Shown in pieces: positions 23,645 through 34,131 of a DNA stretch of 64,000 bases. Every line of letters starts with the position of its first letter. Position 1 is the first letter of the stretch. The notes beneath the pieces were generated by a model, which was not told the DNA's origin, made no database searches, and saw nothing but the letters and a program-made list of their open reading frames with translations. This DNA comes from Tetradesmus obliquus (lineage: Eukaryota; Chlorophyta; Chlorophyceae; Sphaeropleales; Scenedesmaceae), in NCBI GenBank assembly GCA_030272155.1, contig CP126205.1:3832501-3896500 (forward strand), given 5' to 3'. The translations under genes and the position numbers were made by a program.

Positions 23645-23826
23645 AATCTGAATATTGGTTGAAATTACCATTGTTCGACCGAGCCAGTAGTGCAAGCCCG
23701 GTTGGTTAAGCGCCTGCTCAGCTTCTGCGAGTATCGATGACAGGGACTCAAGTAGCCGTGCATGCGGCCGCTGCATGCATGTGTTTTTATGCTTACCAGC
23801 GCTGATGGTGCTTACCTGTGGCACTG

Positions 23827-24311
23827 CTATCGGCACGAAGCGTGAGTTGGGTTGCACCGAGACCCCCGAGTACTGCTTGGCTGTCGCGAGAACCGTGTGC
23901 TGCTAGCGGTGGATTCAGCAGGCCAGGATTCTGCTGCTGCCCCTGCTGCTGCTGCTGCTGGTTGGGCCTGTGCACCTCCCTGCAAGTCTGCCACACACAG
24001 CAGCTGCAAGCAGCACAGCAGCGGCTGCACCACACGCAGCACTGCCAGCTGCCAGAACTGCCACTGCAGTGCTTCAGTGTCGTGTGTCGCATGCGCTGGC
24101 GGTGTCTGAGCCAGCTCGATTTTATAGTCCTCGTCATCGGGTGCCCACATCAACTGAAATTTTGGCTTAGCACTGAGAGCTGCAAACAGCAGCGCCGGGC
24201 CTGCTGCCTGCATGGCATCTGCCAGCTGCACCACGCTGCGCGCAAGCACCACAGCCAGCAGCGCGGCGCTGGCAGCAGCCTGGCCGCTGCTGCTGGCGCC
24301 GCCAGCACCAG

Positions 24312-24381
<70 letters not shown>

Positions 24382-26304
24382 TTCATTGAGTGTGACGGCA
24401 GCTTTCCAAATCCGGCGTGCTATGATGCGCATTGTGTTTTCAGCCAGCGCAGGGACATATGCGGGATAGCCAGCAGCAGCTGCTTGCTGGTACCTTGATT
24501 GAAGCATTGCTGCTGCTGCTGCTGCCGCTGCTGCTGCTGCCGCTCCTGCTGCTCCTGCTGCTGCTGTTGTTGCCGCTCCTGCTGCTCCTACTGCTCCTGC
24601 TGTTGCCGCTCCTGCTGCTCCTGCTGCTGCTGTTGCTGTCGCTGCTGATCGCTGGAATGTCACTCCTTGCTGCACGCTGCCCGCTGCTGCAATAAACTGC
24701 ACAGCTCGCTTGACCAGGCTGGTCAGGGCAGATGCAATGCTCGCTGCTGCAACAGAGCTGCTCAGCACTTCTAAACTGGCGAGAACCGCTGATAGCCCCC
24801 GTGCAAACACGTCTGCTGCTGCAAACATGTTGCAGGCGTCATTCAGTGGTGTCCGCAGGAAGCAATCAATCAGGGCTGCAAAGGCCTCCGGGTGTGCTGT
24901 TGCCAGCACCGGCAGTTGACCGTCCAGCATGTCGGAAGCTGCATCACAGCAGCCAACATGAAGGCTCCATGTCAGAAAATTGTTGTCAAGCAGCATGAAA
25001 GCAAGCAGCACAAAGAGGCGAGCGGGTGGTATGACATTTGAGCTGCAACACAAGCTGCTGCAAGCTTGTGCAGTTAGTGTCAGGGCCAAGCCAGGCGGAA
25101 AGTCAAGAGACAAGATCAGCGACCTGCAAGCAGGCTCAGTGCTAGATTCAGCAGAGATGCAGTGCACTGGCATTTGCACATGCAGCACATACAAAGGCAG
25201 TGCTGTATTCAAACGCATACAGCTCGAATCAGCAGCAGCAGCAGCAGCAGCAGCAGCACCCACCTGACGTCCCAGCCTGCACAGCAGCCATGCCTGTTAC
25301 GGAAGCCCTGAGAGCCAACAGCTGCTGACTCACAATCTGATCCCACGCAGGCAGCAGCCCTCTAACCGAGCTTAGCCCAGAGTACCCCAGCTGCAGCTGC
25401 TGCAGCGGCGCCGCCAGCGCCTGCAGCAGCTGCAGCCCAGCCTGCTGCAGCACCTCAGGCGGCAGGCAGCCGCTGCCGCTGCTGCGCAGCACAGCACGGA
25501 TCTGCATGTGCAGAAATTCTGTGGTCTGCAGCAGCAGCAGCTCCCCTGCATCTGGTGTGTCATCCTGCTGCTGCTGCTGCTGCTGGCGTGCTGCTCGCTG
25601 CTGCTGCATCTCCGCAGCAGCCAGCAGCAGCAGCTGCAGCAGCAGCCGCACAGCAGCAGCAGACAGCATTGCTGCGCCAGCAAACCTTGGACGGTTGAGC
25701 TGATCGCCACCCAGCCAGCAGCAGAAGGTACGGTTCAGTGGCAGCAAACACATGTGTATACGCTGCAACAAGTGCTGTGGCGTGCTGGTGCTGCTGCGGC
25801 CGCCGCTGCTACTGCTGCTGCGTGCTGCAGCGCTGCTGAAAATCTGAGCTGCTGCATCCAGATAGGCCTGGCCACCAGGCAGCAGCAGCAGCATGTCAGT
25901 CTGATGGTGGAAGGCAGGGATGGGCAGCAGGTCTGCACGGTGCTGCTGTTGCTGCTTGGGCACTGCTGCTGACTCTTGTTGCGCCTGTGCACACCTGCTG
26001 GTCGTGGCACGCGCCACTGCTGCTGATGCCTGCTGCTGCTGCTGCCACCGCCGCTCCTGTTGCCTGTGTTTGGTGTGCACCAAATGCAGCATAGACACAT
26101 GGACAGCCAGCAGCTGCAGCAGCAGCTCTGACACAGCAGGATCAGCCAGCAGCTGGCATGCAGGCTCTGACGGATGCAAGCTGCCAGTTTCTGCCTCTTG
26201 TTTATCCAGCAGCTTTGACACTTCGTAGAGCACCAAACCCGCATTAGCCTGTACTCCGCTGTACACCGCATACTGCTCTTGGGGCTTGCCACTGCCGCCG
26301 CCGC

Positions 26305-26350
<46 letters not shown>

Positions 26351-26535
26351 CACCATTGTGCTGGCCGCATTACCAGGCAGCAGCCTTCCAGCAGCCTGCA
26401 GCTGCTGCAGCAGCGGCAGAGCTGCTGGTAGTATGGTGCGGAGCATTGCAGGGTTGGCGCACGCCATGTCATACCACATGTCCGTAACTGCATGCACCAA
26501 GTCAAGTGCGGACACGAACACCGACCAGTCTCCTG

Positions 26536-26567
<32 letters not shown>

Positions 26568-26630
26568 GGGGCCGGTTTAATTGCAGCTTGCACAACTCCA
26601 GGCAGTGCCAGCCACAGGCCTGCATTGTCA

Positions 26631-26679
<49 letters not shown>

Positions 26680-27021
26680 CACAGGCCACCGGCAGTGGCG
26701 GCACCTGCGAGTAGTCATGTGCTGCTCTTGCAGCAAGTGAGTCAAGAGCGGCAGGGCTGCATCACACGGGCTGCTTCATAAAAGTTGTATGCTGTGCACG
26801 AGCAATTTGTCAGCTGCCAGCAGCTTAAAGCATGAGATGAACAGGCTTACGTTGTAAGACGTACATACCACGTTGCTTTCTGATTAAGCGTTTGTGATCA
26901 GGTGTGCATGCATCCACATCACCTGTGGCTTGTGCCCCACCACTGACCCGCCTGCCACCCACCTGACTGCTGCAGCTGTTGCGTCATTGCTGCAGCGAGT
27001 GTCCCACTTGTGCTGCTGTTG

Positions 27022-27064
<43 letters not shown>

Positions 27065-27367
27065 GGCCCAGGCGTGAGATTGCAGCGGCTGTGGTGTTTA
27101 AGCATGACTGGCTGTTGTGCCACAGCACAGTCAGGTGGCAGGTGCAGCTGCTTCCAGGGGCCCCTACTAGATCTGGCTGTATCAGCTGCGGCCGCTGCAG
27201 CACCCAGGCCAGCAGGGCGGCTGCGCTGCGCACCGCCTGGCTGCGCAGTACCGCTCCCAGCAGCTGCACAGAACACAAGGCGGCGCAAGGCATCACTAAG
27301 AGTATAGTTGTCGAGCAGCAGCATCCACATACCGCTGCTCTGCTGCAACGTGCTGCATGTCAAGTGC

Positions 27368-27436
<69 letters not shown>

Positions 27437-27825
27437 CACCTGATGTGCTAGTTGCAGCGGCTACTCCTGTGCTATGCCAGCACACGTACAACTGCCCAGC
27501 TAGTAGCTGCTAATGTGTAGCTGTTGTCTGAAGCAATGAGTGAGTTGTTCTGCTCGCACAAGCGGCACCGCTGTCGCCCCACCTGGCAACTGTTTGAGCA
27601 TTGGCCCACTTCCGGCAGCGCTACTATCAGCATCTGCAGGGCCACTGCACAGCCATGCAGAATATCCTGCTGCTGTGCTGTCAGCAAAGCAGGTGGCAGC
27701 TGCTGCAGCAGCTGCTGCACGTTGGGCTCACTGACCACGGCGGACAATATGCGCGCAGCATCCTCTGCTTGCTGTTGCTGCTGCTGCTGCTGCTGCTGCT
27801 GGAGCGCTTGTCGTCTCGGGGGCAT
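23827..27825 (-). CDS. MYND-family paralogue A, C-terminal MYND finger missing
   Basis: Member of a large repeat-rich family with three other copies in this window. Exons (minus): 27583-27825, 26963-27263, 25264-26619, 23827-24939; phases agree. It starts MPPRRQALQ plus poly-Q and continues ARILSAVVSEPNVQQLL. Shared family blocks: LPPEVLQQAGLQLLQALAAP, LPVLATAHPEAFAALIDCFL, ASIASALTSLVKRAVQF, SAALLAVVLARSVVQLADAM, PKFQLMWAPDDEDYKIEL and ALQWQFWQLAVLRVVQ. After the last block the frame runs into unrelated sequence and stops at 23827, so the C-terminal region carrying the MYND finger in the paralogues is lost. Long Ser, Ala and Gln runs come from CAG-type tracts. No premature stop was seen, but expression is unproved. 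Confidence 0.55.
24312..24379. repeat. (CTG)n tract, about 22 units
   Basis: Pure triplet run on the plus strand; it encodes a poly-Ser run on the minus strand within the last exon of MYND-family paralogue A. A second, interrupted ctgctgccg/ctcctg tract follows at about 24505-24645 and encodes the Ala/Gly/Thr-rich block. Confidence 0.95.
27369..27435. repeat. (CAG)n tract, about 22 units, intronic
   Basis: Pure run on the plus strand, so CTG in the sense of minus-strand paralogue A. It lies in that gene's first intron, about 105-170 bp upstream of the chosen exon 2 acceptor (27263) and immediately before an alternative acceptor (gacatgcag). Confidence 0.9.
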
Positions 27826-27904
27826 GGTACTAAACTGCACTGTGGCTTTCAAGAACCAACGTTTATGTGACTATGATACTGACTGAACGAAAGAGCACAG
27901 CACT

Positions 27905-29925
27905 CCCTGACACCCAAGCTGTGCTACTGCTGTTGATGCAGCGGCAGCGCGCGGCAAGCCAGCAGCAGCAGCAGCAGCGCAGCAGACAAGAGGGCGAGGT
28001 GGTGCTGCTGGTACAATCCACCGAGCTGCTGCACATGCAGATCCGAGGCTTCCTGCAAGCGACTGGTGCCAGCTGCCTGCCGCCTGAGGTGCTGCAGCAG
28101 GCTGGGCTGCAGCTGCTGCAGGCGCTGGCGGCGCCGCTGCAGCAGCTGCAGCTGGTGCAGCCTGATAGCGTGCTGAACACAATGGATGCTGCCAACAGCC
28201 TTGTGCTGGGGCAGTAGCTGCTGGTGCTCAGAGCTGCTTGTACGGGCATGGCTGCGGTGCAGGCTGGGTCGCCAGGTAGGTGCTGCTGCTGCTTCAATCA
28301 ATCAATCAATTACACGTTTTTCTAGCAAGAGGTGAACCCAGAGGAGGGAGCCACTCCCAAACCACCTTAGATGATTCCTAACCAGTGGCTTGTGGGTTTG
28401 CAGCTGCTTGCTGCTTTTCTGTTACCAGTTGCTTGCTGCTTGCTGCTTTGCGAGCTGCACCCTTCGCACAGTATGCTCGTTCTGAAGCCACCTGCTTGAC
28501 TGCAGCTGCCTCGCACCTGTTGCATCTGCACACTACTGCGCTGGAGTTGCAGCTACACCGATCACCAAAGTGCTGCTCATTGCCTTTGTTGATCTCTCGT
28601 CTATTCTATTTTGACGGCTGCAAAGCAACTGTTAATGTGCTCTTTTAATGCTGTCCTGCAGCTCCTGATGTGTCGCGGAGTCAGCTCCCCACGCTAGCAG
28701 CAGCCCACCCAGAGGCCTTCACAGCCCTCATTGACTGCTTCCTGCGGACACAAGTTGCTGACGCGTTCAACATGTACGCAGCAGCAGACGTGTCCTCACA
28801 TGCGCTGTCAGCAGTGCTGGACAGTGAGGAAGTGCTGGGCAGCTCTGTTGCAGCAGCGAGCATTGCATCTGCCCTGACCAGCCTGGTCAAGCGCACTGTG
28901 CAGTTTGTGCGAGCAGCACCAAGCATGCAGCTAGTGGCTGCGCAGCAGCAGCCAGGAGGAGCAGCCCTGCCTGCATTAGCATACCAGCGTGCAGCCGCCG
29001 CCTGCTTCCCTTCAACTGTCCCTACGCTTACTGAGAGCATTCTGCGCACGGCAGCAGTCCGCGTCTGGCAAGCTGCGGTCGCTGTCAGCAGCAGCAGCAG
29101 CAGCAGCAGTCAGGCTGCTGCCAGCGTTGCGCTGCTGGCTGTGGTGCTTGCGCGCAGCGTGGTGCAGCTGGCAGACGCCATGGCGGGAGCAGGGCCACGG
29201 TGGATGTATGCGGCTATGAGGGCAAAGCCCAGGTACCAGCTGATGTGGGCGACGGATGCTGAGGACTATAGAATTGAGCTTGCAATGATGATGCCTGTGC
29301 ATGCAGCACAAGACAGGGAAGACCTGCAGTGGCAGTTCTGGCAGCTGTCTGTGCTGCGTGTGGTGCAGCGGCTGCTGCTCTGCCTGCAGGTGCTGGACGC
29401 TTCTGCTGCTTCAGGAGATGGCGGGCCACAAGCAGCAGCAGCAGCAGCAGAGGCAGCAGAAGTTCGTCTTGTGGAGGCCACCACAACCAGCAGCAGCAGC
29501 AGCAGCAGCAGCCAGCAGGTGAAATGGAGCCACTTGCTGCACCTGCAGCAGAGCAGCCCAGATTGGGTGGCAGCTGAGGCAGCGTTCAGTGAGAAGTGGC
29601 CGATGTGGTGGGAGGAAGAAGTGGGCGACACCTATGCACATGTACTGAATGGCGCTGCTGTGCTGGTGCCAGCAATCCAGCAGCTGTTTGCAGATGCTGT
29701 GGAGCTTTGCAGGGCCCTCGTGGCAGCAGCGCCGCTGCCGGTGGTGTGTAACAACCCCAGCTGCTGCAGCTTGCTGGTGTGAGCGAGGCAGCAGCGTCCT
29801 GCAAGGCATGCGGCGTCTGCGGCTGCCGCTACTGCAGCGTGGCGTGCCAGAAGGCTGACTGGAGGCGGCACAAAGCTGCTTGCAAGCGCATGGCTGCTGC
29901 TGGCCAGACATGCAGCGGCGTGTGA
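27905..29925 (+). pseudogene. MYND-family paralogue B, 5'-truncated, with a stop and a frameshift
   Basis: Inverted, partial copy of paralogue A. Homology starts near 27905 (AVLLLLMQRQRAASQQ), so the 5' half is absent. Exon 1 runs to about 28275 (donor gtaggtgc) and contains TELLHMQIRGFL and LPPEVLQQAGLQLLQALAAP. A TAG at 28215-28217 stands where paralogue A has Gln (SQQLLALRAS versus GQ-stop-LLVLRAA). Exon 2 starts near 28661 and has LPTLAAAHPEAFTALIDCFL, ALLAVVLARSVVQLADAM, YQLMWATDAEDYRIEL and EKWPMWWEEEVGDTYAHVL. The MYND finger starts VVCNNPSCC, then a one-base shift near 29765-29775 moves the rest (CKACGVCGCRYCSVAC, ADWRRHKAAC) to another frame. Two disabling lesions plus truncation support a pseudogene. 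Confidence 0.8.
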
Positions 29926-30117
29926 TCTGGCATGCAGCGGCGTGTGATCTGGCATGCAGCGGCGTGTGATATGGCATGCAGCGGCATGTGATCTGGCATG
30001 CAGCGGCGTGTGATATGGCATGCAGCGGCGTGTGATCTGGCATGCAGCGGCGTGTGATCTGGCATGCAGCGGCGTGTGATATGGCATGCAGCGGCGTGTG
30101 ATCTGGCTTTTACTGCA
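29908..30117. repeat. 22-bp minisatellite
   Basis: About nine units of catgcagcggcgtgtgatctgg (variant gatatgg). The first unit coincides with the end of MYND paralogue B, whose restored MYND frame would end at the TGA at 29923-29925 inside this unit. The array appears to have grown from the terminal codons of that gene. Confidence 0.95.
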
Positions 30118-32983
30118 ACTCAAATACTGGCATGCAGCCGCTGCAGCTGGGTGTGTGATCTGGCATGCAGCCGCTGGCATGCACCGGCGGTGCAGCTGTT
30201 TCAGGGGCAGCTTGTACGGTAGTGATGTGTGCTGCAAGGTTCAGCGACTGCTGCAGAAGCCTTCCATGATGGAAGAAGCAGCTGTGTACTCCAAGCGATG
30301 TTTCGCTTCCCATGTCGCTCCGCTGTCCTGCTACCCCTGTAACCTACAAAGCTTCTGGGAAGGGATGCTACTATCTCTGTGTACACATGTAATGTAATGT
30401 ACAGTTACCTGCTGTACGGTACAATTCGTCCAAATTGACGACGCAAATCAAACCCTGGCCCATACAACAGCGACTCGAAAAAACTACAGTCAACCAGCGG
30501 TTGCCGATGCCGATAAGGTATGGCTTACAAAAAGACTATTATTAGTCAACCAGCGCGGAGCCACTGCACCATATGCACACTGTACAGCTTAGCGTTCCAA
30601 GCCCACACAGAGCTGCCAGCAGCCTGGCAGCCATGCCGCACAAGAGTGTCACGAGCTTGCTGCCGGCGGGAGAGCTGTCACAGCACAGCCAGTCTTGAAC
30701 ACGCTTGCAGCTGCCAGCTAACACTGCAGGACCCGCCAGCTGCAAGAACCAGCAACTGCATGCAGCGTAACCCAAAGTACCGCACATGTGCAGCATATGC
30801 ACACTGTGCATGCCGGCTGCGCCAGAATCAGACCTGGATGCACATGCATCTCAAAGGTCAAAAGGCTCAAGGACAGCTACTCTGTGACGGCAGCAGCCCG
30901 TGAGTTTTGCCTCATCGAAGATGTGAGAAGTACTCTACGTCTGTGGCAAAACTTCCTTTTGCACAGCTGGTTCTTGTCAGCACCCAGGAGAGTGCACACA
31001 TCCCTGCTGGCAGCGCTATTAATAATCTTATTAATAAGTATGTTATATGTTATATAACAACCCTAAAGGCCTCTGAGACAACCAGCCCAGCGGCACAAAC
31101 TGTTGCTGGTGACACTTGCAAAACCTCAGCTGCAACCGCAGCACTATGCCTTTGACCGCCGAGTACAATGTCGCCACAAGCCACTCATGTCGCAACAGTG
31201 TTGCACACAGCACAGTACCTGCGAGTGCATGCACACAAAACAGCCGATATGAGTCAGCCACAGCTGTGCAGTACGTGTGGCGTCACCAAGCCGGCCGCAT
31301 GCAAAACTCATACTCCTATTGTAAAAGAAGCCAGTGCTGCAGCTGCCAGCACATGCATGATCTGCCTCCCTCCGCAGTTGCTGCTGCATCACTCTGCATG
31401 TGCCTGGCATTGCTGTAAAACAGTGCCTGTAAGTAGCCTAGAGGCCACGGCAGCCAGGGAAAAAACAACAGCCCAGCAGCACTGTGCTGAGCAACGTAAA
31501 ATGCACAGCCAGGTACCCTGAAACCTGCAGCAATGCTGCTGACAGTACTCAAGAGTGCCAGACCCAGTGCAGCATAGTCTCACACAGCTTATAAGTCTCC
31601 TGGATCCTGCACTCACTGCCTGCAGCAGTGGTACTGCTTCACAGCCAGCGCCCCTGCAACCTGCAGCAATGCTCACTGCACGTGCCCGGCATTGCCCTAA
31701 AAGCGGCCTGCTTTACGATGGTGCCTGTAAGTAGCTTAGAGGCCACGGTAGCCAGGAAAAACCAAAAGCCAAGGCAGCACTGCAAAAAGCAGCGTAAAAT
31801 GTCGAGCCAAGCAGCACACAGGCACCCGACTCCACCAGCAAGGCGGCCTGCAACGTCCTCGCAGGATTGCTGCAGGCGAATGCTGAAAGCGTCGCCTTCC
31901 GTCTACATCACAATCCCAAAACAAGCACACGCATGGCTGGCAACATGCAGCACAGCCAGCCAGCAAGTGCGCTGCAGCCACAAAACGCGCCAGCGCCACA
32001 CCAAGCGCACAAAATCCCCTGCCGTCAACAGCGCAGCTGCAGCAACGCCTCTATGCACGAGAGCCTCACCAACACACCCAGCATGCCAGCAGCTGCAGCA
32101 GACACCTCTTGCACTGCTGCTGCTGCTGCCTGCTGCATGCCGGGACCTCGCGATCTGCCACACAGCTGTGCACACATCCTTCCCAAAAGCCTTCCCTGCC
32201 AGCACTTGCAAACAAGCAAGTAATTGTCAGCGACCCACCCAGCAGGGCACTGCGTCACAGACAGGGCGCCTGACACCTGCAGCAGCAATGCTGCTGACAG
32301 TACTCAAACCTCTGGAATATCGTCACACACAACTCAAAAGTCTCCTGGGCCCTGCAGCAGCCGCACCTGCACTGAACTGTGCCATGCTGCACACATGCGT
32401 TATGTCTGTGCATCATCATTTGTATCGCCACGGTCGTAACATACACACCCATAACCCCACAGCTCTGCACACACCTGTTCACACGACAGCACTGAAGTTT
32501 GTGTCACTTGTCGCCCTGTGTCAGTCAGTCAGTCACCTCACCTCAAATGCAACACCCAAATGCAACAGCCAACACTGCCACACAGCAGCCCTGTGCTGCA
32601 CTGTGCAGCGCACCGCACGCACCACGCCGCCTCGGATGCGTGTAACATTTCACTAGTCAGTTGTAGCAGCACGCAATGGCAGCTGCTGCACATCTCACTA
32701 CGCCGCCATGTCCAGTACAATACCACCCATCAAGCCGTTCCCTCTGCTGCACAATCGGATCTATGACTATGCACAGCCGAAGTTACAGCAGGCGCAACAA
32801 CAGCCACGCTTCCTGTCCAACGTCGCAGCGCCACCCACGCACAACACCGCAGCAGCACGCACGCGCACGTCCCTGGCTCCTGCAACACAACTGGCATGAC
32901 ACGCCAGTATGTGCACACCAGCGCTGCTGCTGCCCGGCATGCTGCTGCTGTTATGGTGACACCACTGAACTGGCTGCATGCGC
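30118..32983. other. No credible gene; degenerate dispersed repeats
   Basis: Open frames here (up to 342 codons at 31628-32656, +) are rich in Cys, His, Thr and Gln without domain structure. Two segments recur: gtgcctgtaagtag-c-ttagaggccacgg at about 31430 and 31717, and gcaatgctgctgacagtactcaa at about 31533 and 32287, each followed by related but diverged sequence. This suggests old tandem duplication of a non-coding segment. Confidence 0.5.
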
Positions 32984-33453
32984 GCAGGCCTGCAATGCCC
33001 AGTGCTGCTGCTGGCGCTGCTGCTGCTGCTGCTGCTACTTTCAAAGATGCATGCCCGCCTTGCCCAGTGCTGCTGCTGCTGGCACTGCTGCTGCTGCTGC
33101 TGCTGCTGCTGCTCACACGCGCAGGCCCGCCTTGCCCAGTGCTGCTGCTGGCACTGCTGCTGCTGCTGCTCACACGCGCAGGCCCGCCTTGCCCAGTGCT
33201 GCTGCTGGCACTGCTGCTGCTGCTGCTGCTGCTCACACGCGCAGGCCCGCCTTGCCCAGTGCTGCTGCTGGCACTGCTGCTGCTGCTGCTGCTGCTCACA
33301 TGCGCAGGCCCGCCTTGCCCAGTGCTGCCAGCAGGCTCAGCTACCGCTGCTGCTGCTGCCCGCGCCGCTGCTGCTGCTGCCACGCGGAGCTCCGCCTTGC
33401 CCAGTGCCGCCAGCAGGCTCAGCTGCCGCTGCTGCTGCTGCTACTGCTGCTAC

Positions 33454-33488
<35 letters not shown>

Positions 33489-33640
33489 CGGCTGCTGCTG
33501 TTGCTTGGGATCTACACGCGCAGGCCCGCCTTGCCCAGTGCTGCCAGCAGCCTCAGCTGCTGCTGCTGTTGCTGCTGCTGCTTAAAATTTACACGCGCAG
33601 GCCCGCCTTGCCCAGTGCTGCCAGCAGCCGCGCATACAGC
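32984..33640. repeat. 57-77-bp CTG-rich array
   Basis: About eight copies of gcgcaggcccgccttgccca followed by (ctg)n of variable length, with copies near 32988, 33121, 33178, 33241, 33304, 33385, 33520 and 33597. Several frames are open by composition. It lies immediately downstream of the LicD-like gene. Confidence 0.9.
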
Positions 33641-33707
33641 TTGCCCTGCTCAACACAGTCACGCCCCTTGTCCATGTACCTGGCAGCAGCAGCAGCAGCA
33701 GGATTAT

Positions 33708-34097
33708 TCATGAGCACAATGCACCCAGCGTGTCGTAGCGTTTGTCGATAGCCTGCTTGCATGCATCCAATGCAACAACTCTTTCTAACGCAGCTGTTAG
33801 ATCAGTCCCGCCCCACCTGGGAATCATAAAAGTGTCACCGTAGTGGCACATACACACCGTACATGAAGCACCGAATACAGTCACATGTAACATCGACCAG
33901 GTGACTGTCTCACCTGGGGATCATGAAGGTGTCACCGTAGCGGTACCGCAGCACGCCGGGAACGTCACCGGGAACGCTGACCGGAGTTCCCCTGAACTTC
34001 ATAGTTCCCAGTGGGAACACCAGTGACGCCGGCACGTCACACAAGTCACCGTGCCCCTGGGGGATAGCTACCATGGGGCCCAATGCGCTTGATGGCT

Positions 34098-34131
<34 letters not shown>

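Noticed and set aside
31628..32656. 342-codon plus-strand frame
   Set aside because: Low-information Cys/His/Thr/Gln composition, no domain, overlaps degenerate non-coding repeats.
32676..33751. Long plus-strand frames rich in Cys, Leu or Ala
   Set aside because: Products of the CTG-rich array, open in several frames at once.
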